Shown piece after piece: positions 1 to 9,900 of a stretch of 64,000 nucleotides of DNA. The translations under genes and the position numbers were made by a program. The stretch spans positions 186,001 to 250,000 of the forward strand of contig NZ_JAUSRN010000007.1 in the NCBI RefSeq assembly GCF_030811855.1, in the 5' to 3' direction. The DNA is from Variovorax paradoxus. GTDB lineage: Bacteria > Pseudomonadota > Gammaproteobacteria > Burkholderiales > Burkholderiaceae_C. Each line of letters starts with the position of its first letter. Within the stretch, counting starts at the first letter, position 1. The notes below the pieces were generated by a model that had not been told where the DNA came from, did not search any database, and worked only from the letters and a program-made list of their open reading frames with translations.

Positions 1-223
1 CGTCTTCGCGGGTTTCGCGCAGTTCCTCGATCTGCAGGATTTCGCGCACCGACTGGGAGATGCTCAGGTTGCCCGCCGACAGCAGCACCATGACGCGGTC
101 GCCCGGCTGCTCGTAGACGATCATCTTGCGGAAGGTGCTGATGTGGTCCACGCCCGCGTTGGTCCGCGAGTCGGAAAGAAACACCAGGCCGGCGTTGAGT
201 TTGATGCCTACGCAGTAAGTCAT
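1..223 (-). CDS. Anbu/BPH proteasome-type protease, partial (N-terminus only)
   Basis: Only the first 74 codons lie in the window; the gene runs off the left edge. The translation begins MTYCVGIKLNAGLVFLSDSR and continues through NAGVDHISTFRKM and DRVMVLLSAGNLS, which matches the start of the Anbu (ancestral beta-subunit) family of bacterial proteasome-like Ntn hydrolases. After removal of Met, Thr2 would be the N-terminal nucleophile. The start is only 28 bp downstream of the mutS stop on the same strand, so read-through from mutS is possible. The usual Anbu companions (transglutaminase, alpha-E, circularly permuted ATP-grasp) are not in view; they could lie beyond the edge. Confidence 0.85.
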   Translation of the reverse strand, partial: MTYCVGIKLNAGLVFLSDSRTNAGVDHISTFRKMIVYEQPGDRVMVLLSAGNLSISQSVREILQIEELRETRED

Positions 224-251
224 GAGTTCGTCTCGCATGAATCAGGCCCGG

Positions 252-2912
252 TCAGCCGGCGGCACTGCGTTCAAGCGTGTTCAGTTTTTGGAGGGCATAG
301 AGCGCGTCGAGGGCTTCGCGCGGGCTCATGGTGTCGGGATCAAGCGCAGCCAGCGCGGATTCTACGGCGCTGGCCATGGGTGTTTCGGTCGCGGGCGGCG
401 GTGCGAACAGGTCGACCTGTGCACGAGTTTGCGCATGCTGCGATTCAAGTGCCTCCAGCGCCTGCCGCGCATGGTTGACCACAGCGGCGGGCATGCCGGC
501 GAGCCGCGCCACCTGGATGCCGTAGCTCTTGCTGGCCGGGCCGGGCTGCATCTCGTGCAAAAAGACGATGTCGCGGCCGGCTTCGGTGGCGCTCACGTGC
601 ATGTTCACGGCGCAGTGGTGCGTGGCCGGAAACTCGGTCAGCTCGAAGTAGTGAGTGGCAAAGAGCGTGAAGGCCTTGCTGCGGTCGTGCAGCTGGGCCG
701 CGATGCCGGCCGCCAGCGCCAGGCCGTCGAAGGTGCTGGTGCCGCGGCCGATTTCATCCATCAGCACCAGCGATTGCGCCGTGGCGCTGTGCAAGATTTG
801 CGCGGCCTCGGTCATCTCGAGCATGAAAGTCGACTGCGCATTGGCCAGGTCGTCCGCCGCGCCAATGCGGGTGTGGATCGCGTCGATGGGCCCGAGCCGG
901 CAGGCCGCCGCCGGCACGTGCGACCCGATGGAAGCCAAGAGCACGATGATGGCCACTTGACGCATGTAAGTGGACTTACCGCCCATGTTGGGGCCGGTGA
1001 TGATCTGCATGCGCTGCTGCGGGCCCAGCTGCGTGTCGTTCGCAATGAAGCCGCCCGACGACTTTTCGGCCAGCCGCGCTTCCACCACCGGGTGGCGGCC
1101 TTGCTGGATCTCGATGCAGGGGTGCGACACGAAGCTCGGCGCGCGCCAGTGCAGCGTGTGGGAGCGCTCCGCGAGCGCGCAGAGCGCATCGAGCGTTGCA
1201 ATGGCGCCGGCCAGTTGCGTGAGCGCCGGCACCGAGGGTTGCAGCGCATCGAGCAGCTGTTCGTAAAGCCATTTCTCGCGGGCGAGGGCGCGGTCTTGCG
1301 CGCTCAGTGCCTTGTCTTCGAAAGCCTTGAGCTCGGGCGTGATGAAGCGCTCGGCGTTCTTCAGCGTCTGGCGGCGGCGGTAGTTGTCTGGCACCTTGGA
1401 GAGCGCGCTTTGCGTCACCTCGATGTAGAAGCCGTGCACGCGATTGAACTGCACCCGCAGGTTGCTGATGCCGGTGCGCTCGCGTTCGCTGATCTCGAGC
1501 TTCAGCAAAAAGTCGTCGCAGTTCTCGCTGATGGCGCGCAGCTCGTCGAGTTCGGCATCATGGCCTGTTGCGATCACGCCGCCGTCGCGCACCAGGGCTG
1601 ATGGATCGGGCTTGATGGCGCTCACCAGCAGATCGGCGCAGCCCGGCGGCGGCGCCAGCCGTTCGGCAATCCTGTCGAGCAGCGCGGCCGATGCGGGCAG
1701 AAGCGGCGCTAGCTGCTCGGCCTTGGCCAGCGCCAGGCGCAGTGCCAGCAGTTCGCGCGGGCGCACTTGCCGGAGGGCAATGCGCGCCGCGATACGTTCC
1801 ACGTCGCTCGTGTTCTTGAGCTGCTCGCGCAGCGAGCGCCAGGGTGCGGCCGTGCCGCCCAGCACCGTGGACTGCAGTGCGGCGATGGCTTCGAGCCGCG
1901 CCTGCGCCTCGCTGCGGTCGCGCCGGGGCGAGAGCAGCCATCGCTTCAAGAGGCGGCTGCCCATGCCCGTCATGCAGGTGTCGAGCAGCGAGAACATCGT
2001 CGGCGAGTCTTCGCCGCGCAGCGTCTGCACCAGCTCCAGGTTGCGCCGCGTGGTCGGCGGCAGCTCGATCAGGTCGCCGTCGCGTTCGACCGAAAGGCGC
2101 TGCACGTGCGAGAGGGCGCGGCCCTGCGTGTGCTCGGCATAGCCCAGCAGCGCGGCGGCCGCGGCATGCGCGTTGGTTAGTGATTCGGCGTTCCAGGCGG
2201 CCAGGCTGTTGCTGCCCATCTGCTCGCTGAGCTTGCGTTCGCCCAGCCCGCCGTCGAACTGCCACGCCGGGCGGATTGAAAGCGTGAAGGGCGTCGCGGA
2301 GCGCGCGGCCTTCAGGCGTTGCTCGAAGGCCGGCGTGACCTCGGCGCTGTAGAGCAGTTCGCTCGGCGCAATGCGCGCGATCCAGGCTTCGAGCGCGTCG
2401 GCCGGGCACTCGGCCAGCCGCAGCTCGGCCCCCGTCACGCTGAGCCAGGCCAGCCCGCAGAAGTTACGAGTGCCCGCATGCACCGCGAGCAGCAGCGATT
2501 CGCTCTTGTCGTTGAGCAGTTCCGAGTCGGTCAGCGTGCCGGGTGTGACCACCCGCACCACCTTGCGCTCGACCGGCCCCTTGCTGGCGCCGACCTCGCC
2601 CACCTGCTCGCAGATGGCGACCGATTCGCCCAGCTTGATGAGTCGCGCCAGGTACGTATCGACCGCGTGGAAGGGCACGCCGCACATCACCACCGGCTGT
2701 CCGGCCGACTGGCCGCGCTGGGTGAGCGTGATGTCGAGCAGGCGCGCGGCCTTTTCGGCATCGGCCCAGAACAGCTCGTAGAAATCGCCCATCCGGTAGA
2801 ACAGCAGCGTGTCCGGATGGTTCGCCTTGAGGCCCAAATATTGCGACATCATGGGTGTATGCCCGGAGAAGTCGCTGGTCGAGGAGGAGGGTTGCGCAGT
2901 CGTCGTTTTCAC
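252..2912 (-). CDS. mutS: DNA mismatch repair protein MutS
   Basis: Mismatch recognition ATPase that binds mispairs as a dimer and recruits MutL. The N-terminal domain carries the mismatch-contacting Phe-x-Glu in GDFYELF. The C-terminal ABC-type ATPase has Walker [10 protein letters not shown] and Walker [13 protein letters not shown]. From the GTG at 2912 the protein is 886 residues, normal for MutS. The open frame extends further upstream to 2990, but that extension is Arg/Pro-rich and unlike the family. An ATG at the HTPMMSQ position is a shorter alternative start. It is divergent from an unknown gene at 3044. Confidence 0.95.
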   Translation of the reverse strand: MKTTTAQPSSSTSDFSGHTPMMSQYLGLKANHPDTLLFYRMGDFYELFWADAEKAARLLDITLTQRGQSAGQPVVMCGVPFHAVDTYLARLIKLGESVAICEQVGEVGASKGPVERKVVRVVTPGTLTDSELLNDKSESLLLAVHAGTRNFCGLAWLSVTGAELRLAECPADALEAWIARIAPSELLYSAEVTPAFEQRLKAARSATPFTLSIRPAWQFDGGLGERKLSEQMGSNSLAAWNAESLTNAHAAAAALLGYAEHTQGRALSHVQRLSVERDGDLIELPPTTRRNLELVQTLRGEDSPTMFSLLDTCMTGMGSRLLKRWLLSPRRDRSEAQARLEAIAALQSTVLGGTAAPWRSLREQLKNTSDVERIAARIALRQVRPRELLALRLALAKAEQLAPLLPASAALLDRIAERLAPPPGCADLLVSAIKPDPSALVRDGGVIATGHDAELDELRAISENCDDFLLKLEISERERTGISNLRVQFNRVHGFYIEVTQSALSKVPDNYRRRQTLKNAERFITPELKAFEDKALSAQDRALAREKWLYEQLLDALQPSVPALTQLAGAIATLDALCALAERSHTLHWRAPSFVSHPCIEIQQGRHPVVEARLAEKSSGGFIANDTQLGPQQRMQIITGPNMGGKSTYMRQVAIIVLLASIGSHVPAAACRLGPIDAIHTRIGAADDLANAQSTFMLEMTEAAQILHSATAQSLVLMDEIGRGTSTFDGLALAAGIAAQLHDRSKAFTLFATHYFELTEFPATHHCAVNMHVSATEAGRDIVFLHEMQPGPASKSYGIQVARLAGMPAAVVNHARQALEALESQHAQTRAQVDLFAPPPATETPMASAVESALAALDPDTMSPREALDALYALQKLNTLERSAAG

Positions 2913-3043
2913 TCGGACGATTATCGGGGACGGCGGACGGCTCGGCCGACGGCCGACCTGGCCGGCTTGCCGACGCGAATCAGCGTCCACCCCGCCGTTC
3001 TAAAATCTGCCAGCGCGAACCCCGCGTGAAGAACAAGGCGCCC

Positions 3044-3670
3044 ATGGTCCACCCGGATGAATTCAAAGGCCCTGACGCAGACGCGCTGCCCGACACCGCC
3101 ACCCTGCCCGCGGAACTCGCCGCGCTGTATCTCTGCATGTCGCCGGCCCAGCTCGCTGACCTGCGCAAATCGAGGCGGCCCGATGGCCGAGCTGGCAACG
3201 GCCCGCCCATCATCAAGCCTGTCGAAAGCAGCGCAAAAGGGGCGAAAGACCCGGTGCTCTACGAACTCGGCACCTTGCGCGAGTTTGCGAAGTCACACAC
3301 CGCCGCTACAGCCTTCGACACCGCGTTGAACTCTGGGATGTTGGGCTGGGTGACCGCCAAACTGCCTTTCTTGGCCGAGCTCGAACCTCGTGTCAAGCGT
3401 GGCCGGCGCGTACTCATCGGCGGCGCGTGGGACCGAGCGGACCCGTTGCGAGAGAAGCGCTTCGTGGAGCTGGCGAAGGGCCGCATCCGCTTCACATCAT
3501 TGACATGCGCCGAAGCCGCTGCGAGCCTGTGGGCCGACGTTGCAAGCCACTCGGCGTTCGCCGAAAAGGGGCTCGCCCTGCTCAAGAGCGAGACCGAGGC
3601 CATCGAGGCTTCGCTGGCAGCCACCGCCCTCCTGGCCGCGGCTTCGAATCCGGATGCGGTGAAGACCTGA
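3044..3670 (+). CDS. hypothetical protein with possible N-terminal HTH
   Basis: 208 residues that I do not recognise. ATG at 3044 is chosen because AAGG lies just upstream; GTG at 3026 is an in-frame alternative. Residues about 20-45 (LPAELAALYLCMSPAQLADLR) could form a helix-turn-helix of the AlpA/MerR type followed by a basic, Gly/Pro-rich wing. This is inference from appearance only. A central segment (VKRGRRVLIGGAWDRADP) is basic, and the C-terminus is Ala/Leu-rich and probably helical. No signal peptide or membrane span is seen. It is divergent from mutS and 33 bp before corA. Confidence 0.6.
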   Translation: MVHPDEFKGPDADALPDTATLPAELAALYLCMSPAQLADLRKSRRPDGRAGNGPPIIKPVESSAKGAKDPVLYELGTLREFAKSHTAATAFDTALNSGMLGWVTAKLPFLAELEPRVKRGRRVLIGGAWDRADPLREKRFVELAKGRIRFTSLTCAEAAASLWADVASHSAFAEKGLALLKSETEAIEASLAATALLAAASNPDAVKT

Positions 3671-3703
3671 CCCCAGATCCAGTTTGACCATGGACGAGTA
3701 CCG

Positions 3704-4681
3704 ATGCTGATCAACTGCGTTGCCTATGAAAACGGCGCCAAGCTCGCCGATATTCCGGTGGAGGACATCAGCGAATACATCATCCGGCCCGGCTGCTTCG
3801 TCTGGGTGGCGCTGAGCGACGCCACGCCGGAAGAGCTGGCCCAGATGCAGGACGAGTTCAACCTGCATCCGCTGGCGGTGGAAGACGCCCACCATGGCCA
3901 CCAGCGACCCAAGGTGGAGGAATATGGCGACTCGCTCTTCGTGGTGATGCACCTGGTCGAGCCCGCTCCCGAGGGCGAACATTCAGTGAACGTGGGCGAG
4001 GTCGATGTGTTCGTGGGCAAGAACTACGTGCTCTCGGTGCGCAACCGCAGCAAACAGGGCTTTCTGGGCGTGCGCGAACGCTGCGAGCGCGAGCCCGAGC
4101 TGCTGCGCAACGGCGCGGGCTTTGTGCTTTATGCGCTGATGGATGCGGTGGTCGACCGGTACTTTCCGGTGATCGATGCGCTCGAGGTGGAGCTGGAGGC
4201 CATCGAACAGCAGATCTTTACGCAAGGCGGCGCGGCGCGCGACAAGATCAAGCAGCTGTACGACCTGAAGCGACGCAGCCTGATTCTCAAGCGCGCGGTG
4301 GCGCCGCTGGTGGAGGCGGCCGGCAAGCTGCACGGCGGACGGGTGCCGCAGATCTGCGTGACGTCGCAGGAGTATTTTCGCGACGTGGCCGATCACCTGG
4401 GGCGCATCAACGGCTCCATCGACGCCATGCGCGACACCATCGGCACCGCCATTTCGGTGAACCTTTCGATGGTGACCATCGAGGAGAGCGAAGTGACCAA
4501 GCGGCTTGCCGCGTGGGCCAGCATCTTTGCGGTGTGCACCGCGTTCGCCGGCATCTGGGGCATGAACTTCGAACACATGCCCGAGCTGAAATTTCGCTAT
4601 GGGTATGCGATGGCGCTGGCGTTGATGGGCGGCACCTGCAGCTATCTTTATTACCGTTTCAGGCGCGCTGGCTGGATCTGA
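3704..4681 (+). CDS. corA: CorA family magnesium/cobalt transporter
   Basis: 325-residue divalent cation channel of the CorA family. It has a long acidic/helical cytoplasmic N-terminal funnel and two C-terminal membrane helices. The selectivity signature GMN (in GMNFEHMPE) lies at the end of TM1, and a basic tail (YYRFRRAGWI) follows TM2. Length and motif position are typical. The ATG at 3704 is 33 bp after the preceding gene. A palindromic repeat follows the stop and may also act as a transcription stop. Confidence 0.95.
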   Translation: MLINCVAYENGAKLADIPVEDISEYIIRPGCFVWVALSDATPEELAQMQDEFNLHPLAVEDAHHGHQRPKVEEYGDSLFVVMHLVEPAPEGEHSVNVGEVDVFVGKNYVLSVRNRSKQGFLGVRERCEREPELLRNGAGFVLYALMDAVVDRYFPVIDALEVELEAIEQQIFTQGGAARDKIKQLYDLKRRSLILKRAVAPLVEAAGKLHGGRVPQICVTSQEYFRDVADHLGRINGSIDAMRDTIGTAISVNLSMVTIEESEVTKRLAAWASIFAVCTAFAGIWGMNFEHMPELKFRYGYAMALALMGGTCSYLYYRFRRAGWI

Positions 4682-4689
4682 GTTTCTTT

Positions 4690-4801
4690 CTCCCTCCCCT
4701 TCCGGGGGAGGGCAGGGGTGGGGGCAAGCGGCGTATCAAGAGCCACGGCCTTTCATAGGCCGTGTGCCCCCATCCCAACCTTCCCCCGAAAGGGGAAGGA
4801 G
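4690..4801. repeat. dispersed palindromic repeat (CCTTCCGGGGGAGG type), copy 1
   Basis: Imperfect inverted repeat. The left arm 4690-4725 contains CTTCCGGGGGAGGGCAGG and the right arm 4764-4801 contains its near complement CCAACCTTCCCCCGAAAGGG. The centre holds a perfect hairpin CACGGCC-N7-GGCCGTG (4744-4764). A closely similar element is at 29970-30070 and a diverged one at 61254-61353. It sits between convergent corA and the siderophore-interacting protein gene, where it could terminate both transcripts. Confidence 0.8.
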
Positions 4802-4816
4802 CAAAACCTAAGGCGC

Positions 4817-5659
4817 TTACTCGTCGTGCGTGTCGTGCGTCGCCACTGCGCCGCGTCGCCAATAGCCCGAGGCGCGAATCCACTTCGGGTTGGCGCTTCG
4901 CTCGCCTACCAGATGCGCCCGCAATGCCTTCGCAATCGCCGATTCGCACCCCACCCATGCATGAAAGTCGCCGGCAGGCAGCTTCATCGCCTTGAGCGCG
5001 TCGAGCAGCACGGGGCTTACCCCCGGCTCGGCGCCGTTGCGGTGCACCCACTGAAGGGTGAGCTCGGTCTGCGTATCGAACGGAATCTGGTCGGCTTCGC
5101 TGTCGACCTCCGCCAGCACCACCACACGCGCGCCGGCCGGCAGCTCGGACAGGCGCCGGGCGATGGCGGGCAGGGCGGTGTCGTCGCCGATCAGCAAGTG
5201 CCAGTCGAATTCGGTCGGCACGATGAACGAGCCGCGCGGGCCGCCCACGCCCAGAACGTCGCCGGGCTTGGCCTGCTCGGCCCATTGCGTGGCGGGGCCG
5301 GCCTCGTGCAGCGCGAAGTCGATTTCGAGCGTGTTGGCCTTCGCGTCGTACCGGCGCGGCGTGTAGTCGCGCATGGTCGGCCGGCCGCTCGCGGGCCACA
5401 CCGGGCCGTCTGGGCCGACAGTCGGAAGCGTGAGCTGGCCCGTTGCGGCATCGGGGAAAAAGACCTTCGAGTGGTCGTCGAAGCCCAGGCTCGTGAATCC
5501 CGCGAGGTCGTCGCCCGTGAGGGTGATGCGGATCAGGTGCGGCGTGATGCGCTGCGCCGTCATTACGGTGAGCCGGCGAAAACGAAGCTCGTGGCGCACG
5601 CGGCGCGGCGTGCGGTCGGGCGCGCCGACAGGGGAGGTTGTGGTGGTGAAGTCAGTCAT
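4817..5659 (-). CDS. siderophore-interacting protein / NADPH-dependent ferric reductase (YqjH-like)
   Basis: 280-residue flavoprotein of the SIP/ViuB/YqjH family, which reduces ferric siderophores in the cytoplasm to release iron. Visible features are the FAD-binding RDYTPRRYD segment, the GGPRGSFIVP phosphate-binding stretch, the conserved WHLLIGDDTALPAI entry to the NADPH/SIP domain, and the WVGCESA and GYWRRG motifs near the C-terminus. It is 14 bp downstream of a PadR regulator gene on the same strand, so the two probably form an operon. The pairing mirrors E. coli yqjI-yqjH, where the PadR protein represses the reductase. Confidence 0.9.
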   Translation of the reverse strand: MTDFTTTTSPVGAPDRTPRRVRHELRFRRLTVMTAQRITPHLIRITLTGDDLAGFTSLGFDDHSKVFFPDAATGQLTLPTVGPDGPVWPASGRPTMRDYTPRRYDAKANTLEIDFALHEAGPATQWAEQAKPGDVLGVGGPRGSFIVPTEFDWHLLIGDDTALPAIARRLSELPAGARVVVLAEVDSEADQIPFDTQTELTLQWVHRNGAEPGVSPVLLDALKAMKLPAGDFHAWVGCESAIAKALRAHLVGERSANPKWIRASGYWRRGAVATHDTHDE

Positions 5660-5673
5660 TCAAGAAAATTCTT

Positions 5674-6291
5674 CTAGATACGTTCCAGTTGCTGGGCGGC
5701 GCTGTCGAGCACCGCCGCGAAATCGTGGGCTTGTTGTTCGGTGAGGGGCTTGCCCGAGAGGCGCATGCGCATCGCGAGCTTCAGGTTCTCGATGGCGCGC
5801 GTGACCTGCGGCGGGCGCCCGCCGCGCGGGCCGGCGCCGTCGACGCCGCCGTTCATGCGGGCCATCATTGCGTCGGCCGTGTCGCGATTGGCGGCCAGAA
5901 ACTCCTGGCCGCTGGCGGTGATGCTGTAGCGCTTGCGCCCGCCGGTGTCGGCCGTTTCTACGCTGAGGTAGCCCATTTCTTCGAGCAGCGTGAGCGTGGG
6001 GTAGACCACGCCGGGGCTCGGTGCGTAGCTCCCGCCCAGGCGATCTTCGATGGCCTTGATGAGCTCGTAGCCGTGCGCCGGCTTCTCGGCGATGAGCTGA
6101 AGCAGCACGAAGCGCAGGCCGCCGTGGCCGAAGACCCGCCCGCCGCCGCGTCCACCGCGGCCTCCTTGCATGCGCTGCTCTTCCCCACCTCCGTGGCGGG
6201 GGCCGCAGCCGCCGGAGGCGCTGTCTTCGTGTTCGCCACGGGGAGCGTGGCAGTGGTGATGCTTGTGATGGCCGAAGTGGAAATGTCTCAT
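5674..6291 (-). CDS. PadR family transcriptional regulator, YqjI-like, His-rich N-terminus
   Basis: 205 residues. The N-terminus (MRHFHFGHHKHHHCHAPRG) is exceptionally rich in His with a Cys, followed by a Gly/Arg-rich linker. A PadR winged helix then begins near residue 65 (RFVLLQLIAEKPAHGYELIKAIEDR) with the wing at GGRKRYSITASG. A metal-binding N-terminal tail on a PadR domain is the hallmark of YqjI, the metal-responsive repressor of yqjH. The next gene is a YqjH-like reductase, supporting the same role. A perfect AT-rich palindrome 35 bp upstream is the likely autoregulatory operator. Confidence 0.88.
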   Translation of the reverse strand: MRHFHFGHHKHHHCHAPRGEHEDSASGGCGPRHGGGEEQRMQGGRGGRGGGRVFGHGGLRFVLLQLIAEKPAHGYELIKAIEDRLGGSYAPSPGVVYPTLTLLEEMGYLSVETADTGGRKRYSITASGQEFLAANRDTADAMMARMNGGVDGAGPRGGRPPQVTRAIENLKLAMRMRLSGKPLTEQQAHDFAAVLDSAAQQLERI

Positions 6292-6325
6292 GGCGGGTGC
6301 CCTTCGCGATGCGTATCTGAATTAT

Positions 6326-6341
6326 TTTAGATATATCTAAA
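6326..6341. promoter_or_regulatory. probable PadR/YqjI operator palindrome
   Basis: TTTAGATATATCTAAA is a perfect 16-bp palindrome, with imperfect AT-rich extension on both sides (ATTATT / ATAAAT). It lies 35 bp upstream of the PadR start in otherwise GC-rich DNA. Position and symmetry fit a dimeric PadR repressor overlapping its own promoter. Binding is inferred. Confidence 0.7.
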
Positions 6342-6344
6342 TAA

Positions 6345-6916
6345 ATGTCAAACCGATACGCATGGGGCGCCCGCGATCGTCAAGGACCGAGCGCCTCCCG
6401 CGCCCCTACGAAGCGCCGCTGCCGCATCCATTTCGTCGCGACCCACTTCTCGCCGCGAACTGGCCTGTGCCGTTATCGCCGCCTCCGCACGCGGCCAGCA
6501 GCGACGCTGCAAGCATGGTCAGGGTGGGGTAAAGCAAACAGGATTTGACGTTTGGAGTGACTTCTCTAATCAATTCGTTCTTTCGGCGGGGGAGGGCATG
6601 ACGCAGTGCCGAGCAGGGTGCATCGGCACTGGGGACCGCGAACGAATCTAGGTTTGCCCTGTGTCAGTCAAAAGGCAAAAGACTTAGGTGTGAATGGGGG
6701 AGGCGCAATGCTCAACCAAGTCCCAAAAACGCGAACTGCCGAAGTTCGGTCAAGTAGTCCGCGCGATGACCCGACTGTGGGTAGGACAAATCGCGTGACG
6801 TTTCGGTAACCTTTGTATATATTGCGACAAAACGATACTAATTACTGCGTTCTCTGTGTGCTGCGCTGCAGCACAAAAGAGCCAACCGGTCTGCGCAACG
6901 ACGGGAGTCGAATCCA
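6345..6916. other. intergenic region without a supported gene
   Basis: About 570 bp between the PadR operator and the GGDEF/EAL gene. Two 67-codon open frames (6345-6548 and 6606-6809) have no ribosome-binding site, unlikely composition and no recognisable motif, so I do not call them. The DNA holds an inverted repeat at 6605-6630. A possible promoter near 6812-6841 has TTGTAT and, after 15-17 bp, GATACT/TACTAA. It would read into the GGDEF/EAL gene with a leader of about 75 nt. Confidence 0.5.
6605..6630. repeat. inverted repeat AGTGCCGA-N10-TCGGCACT
   Basis: Perfect 8-bp arms separated by 10 bp in the long intergenic region before the GGDEF/EAL gene. No T-tract follows, so it is not an obvious intrinsic terminator. 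It could be a dimeric regulator site or a structured leader element. Confidence 0.5.
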
Positions 6917-9900
6917 ATGTCATTGTCCGTCTGGGTCAGGATTCGCTTGCCGCTGGTGATTTTCCTTGCCGGCGCGGCGCTATCGGTCGCCCTCGCTGTC
7001 TCCGCCCGCCAGGAGATCGGACGCAGTGCCCAGGCGCGCTTTGACGCAGCCGCCTTCGACTTGGCGCGAAAGGTCGAAGCCCGTTTCGACGACTACATTG
7101 CCGTGCTGATCGGCCTGCGTGCGCGGTTCAACACCTCCGAGCCCGTAACGCGAAGCGACTTCACGGACTACGTTGCAGGGTTGAACCTGGCCAGCGCCTA
7201 CCCCGGTTTCCAGGCCGTCAACTATGCGCCCCGCATTGCGGCCAATGACAAGCAGGCCTTCGAGCAGCAGGTGCGCGGCGATGCAAGCCTCGACACTGTC
7301 GTTGCCTCCAAATTCGCCATCAAGCCGCCCGGTGAGCGGGACACCTACTACCCGCTGGTCTATATCGAACCCCGGGCCGGGAACGAGAGACTGATCGGCA
7401 ATGACCTGGGCGCGATGCCCGACAGGGGAGACGCGCTCGAGCAGGGGCGCGACACCGGCGGCCTCGTCATGTCGGGCCGCAAGGTTCGCATCGCGGGCCG
7501 CGAGTCCGACATCGGATTGGCGATGCGGCTGCCGGTTTATCGCCCAAGACAACCGCTCGACACGCTCGAGCAGCGGCGCAGTGCCTATATCGGTTCGGTG
7601 GGTGCGGGCTTCAGCATCGCAGGGATGTTGAGCGACGTGGTGGGTTCCGCTGCCGCAAGGACCTTCCGGTTGCGCTTGATCGATGCCGGGCCGAGCAAGG
7701 GAGCGATCGGGACACGCGTAGAGACCCGGTTTGTAGAGACCACCTCATTCGGCGAGAAGCAATTGATGTTCGACAGCGGGGCCTTGGCAAAGCCCAATGC
7801 TGCCTTGCCAGCGCGCAGTCTCGAACGCATGCTCGGCTTTGAATTGGGCGGCCACTCTTGGCTCGTGGAGGTCGCCCAAGACGAAAACCAGGTCTTTGGG
7901 CCGCTAGACAGGTCCATACCGTGGTTCATCCTCTTCGGCGGCCTGGCCACCAGCCTGCTGCTTGCAGGCATCGTTTTTTCGTTGACCACCTCCCGCAGCC
8001 GCGCCCAGGTTCTGGCCAACAAGATGACCGTTCACTTGCGCACGAGCGAGCGGCAGTTGGAAGAGGCCCAGCACCTGGCAAGTCTGGGCAGCTGGATCCT
8101 CGATCCCCAAACCGGAGTCCTGCAATGCTCCGATGAAGCTCGGCGAATTCTGGGCTTCGAACCCGGTCCTTCGCAGCCGGACCTGCCCACGCTGCTCTCG
8201 CGGGTTCCATCCTCGGAACGCGCCGCGGTCGAAGAGCAGATTGCACTGGCCTCGCAGTCCATGGAGCGCAGCGAATTCGAGCACCGCCTGTGCCTTGACG
8301 ATGGCACCGAGCGCTGGCTCCACGTCATCGCGCAGTCGGCCGTGGAAGACGGAAAGACGCTGGTGCGCGGCACCGTGCGCGACGCCACGCGGCCACGCAA
8401 GGATGCCCTGCGCCAGAAGCTCGAATACAAGATCGCCCGGCTGCTTGCCGGCGATGGTCGGGCCGAGACGGTCATCACGCTAGCGCTGGAAGCCGTATGC
8501 ACCGACTTGCGCTGGGACTGCGGCGCGCTGTGGAGCGTCGGCGAGGATGGCATGGTTCGCTGCACCGCCGCCTGGCATGCCAACGACATTCCCTTGGCAG
8601 TGCAGCAGTTTGTCTCTGACAGCCGTTTGCTCGAGTACGGGGCCGACGAAGGCTCGCTGGGCCGCGCGTGGAAAACAGGCGGCATCGTCCAGATCGGCGC
8701 GCAGGCGGTTCCGAAGAATTTTGTGCGCGATGCGCGCGCCAGCCAAGCCGGGCTGACGGTCGGCGTCGTCGTGCCGATGATCATTACCGGTTCGACCACG
8801 GCGCTGGAGCTCTTTGGCTCCAACCCGTACGTTGTCGAGGCCGAGACGCTGGAGTCGCTGCGAGTGATCGCCTTGCAGATCGCCCAGTACAAGCAACGCA
8901 AGCTAGCCGAGAGAAGTCTTCGCTTCATGGCCAGTCATGACGAACTCACCGGGTTGTTCAACCGCGCCGCGCTGCAACACGAGCTGGTTCGCGCCATCAA
9001 GCGCAGCAACCGTCACCAGAAGCAGTTCGCGGTGATATTCGTCGACCTGGATCGCTTCAAGCACATCAACGACACGCTGGGCCACGGCGTGGGCGACGAG
9101 ATGATCAAGATCTGCGGCGAGCGCCTCACGGCGTTGCTGCGCGAGGCCGACGTGGTGGCACGTTTTGGTGGCGATGAGTTCGTGCTTCTGCTGGAGAACC
9201 TGTCCAGCGCGAACGATGCCGCGGTGCTCGCAGAAAGAGTGCTCGCCTGCTGCGCCGAGCCTTTCATGATTGCGGGACGCGAGCTGCACGTAACCGCCAG
9301 CGTTGGCGTGAGCGTCTACCCGGACAACGGCGGCGATGCCGAAGCGCTCTTGAAGAACGCCGACACCGCGATGTACCGGGCCAAGGAAAGAGGCCGCAAC
9401 ACCTATCGGTTCTACGCGGCGAAGATGAACGCGCAGAGCACCGAGCAGCTGATGATGGAAAGCGCGCTGCGCCATGCCTTGGAACGCGGCGAGCTGGAAA
9501 TGCACTACCAGCCCAAGTTGGATCTGCAGACCCAGCGCATCGTTGGCGTCGAGGCGTTGATGCGTTGGCACCATCCCATCCTGGGCATGATTCCGCCGGT
9601 GCAGTTCATTCCGATTGCCGAAGAGATCGGCTTGATCGTGTCCCTGGGTAAATGGGCGCTGGAGAAGGCCTGCGCTGATTCGCGTTCATGGCAGGCGTTC
9701 GGTTTGCCGGACGTGTTGATGAGCGTCAACCTGTCGCCTCGTCAGTTCGAAAGCCGCACGCTCATTACCGACATACGGTCCGTCCTGGAAACCTCGGGCT
9801 TGGATCCGTCGCTGCTGGAGCTTGAAATTACCGAGGGTGCGGTCATGGCCAACCCCGAGCGTGCGACCCAATTGCTCCGGACGATTCGAGACATGGGTGT

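Noticed and set aside
6345..6809. Two 67-codon ORFs as small genes
   Set aside because: No ribosome site, composition unlike genes here, no motif.
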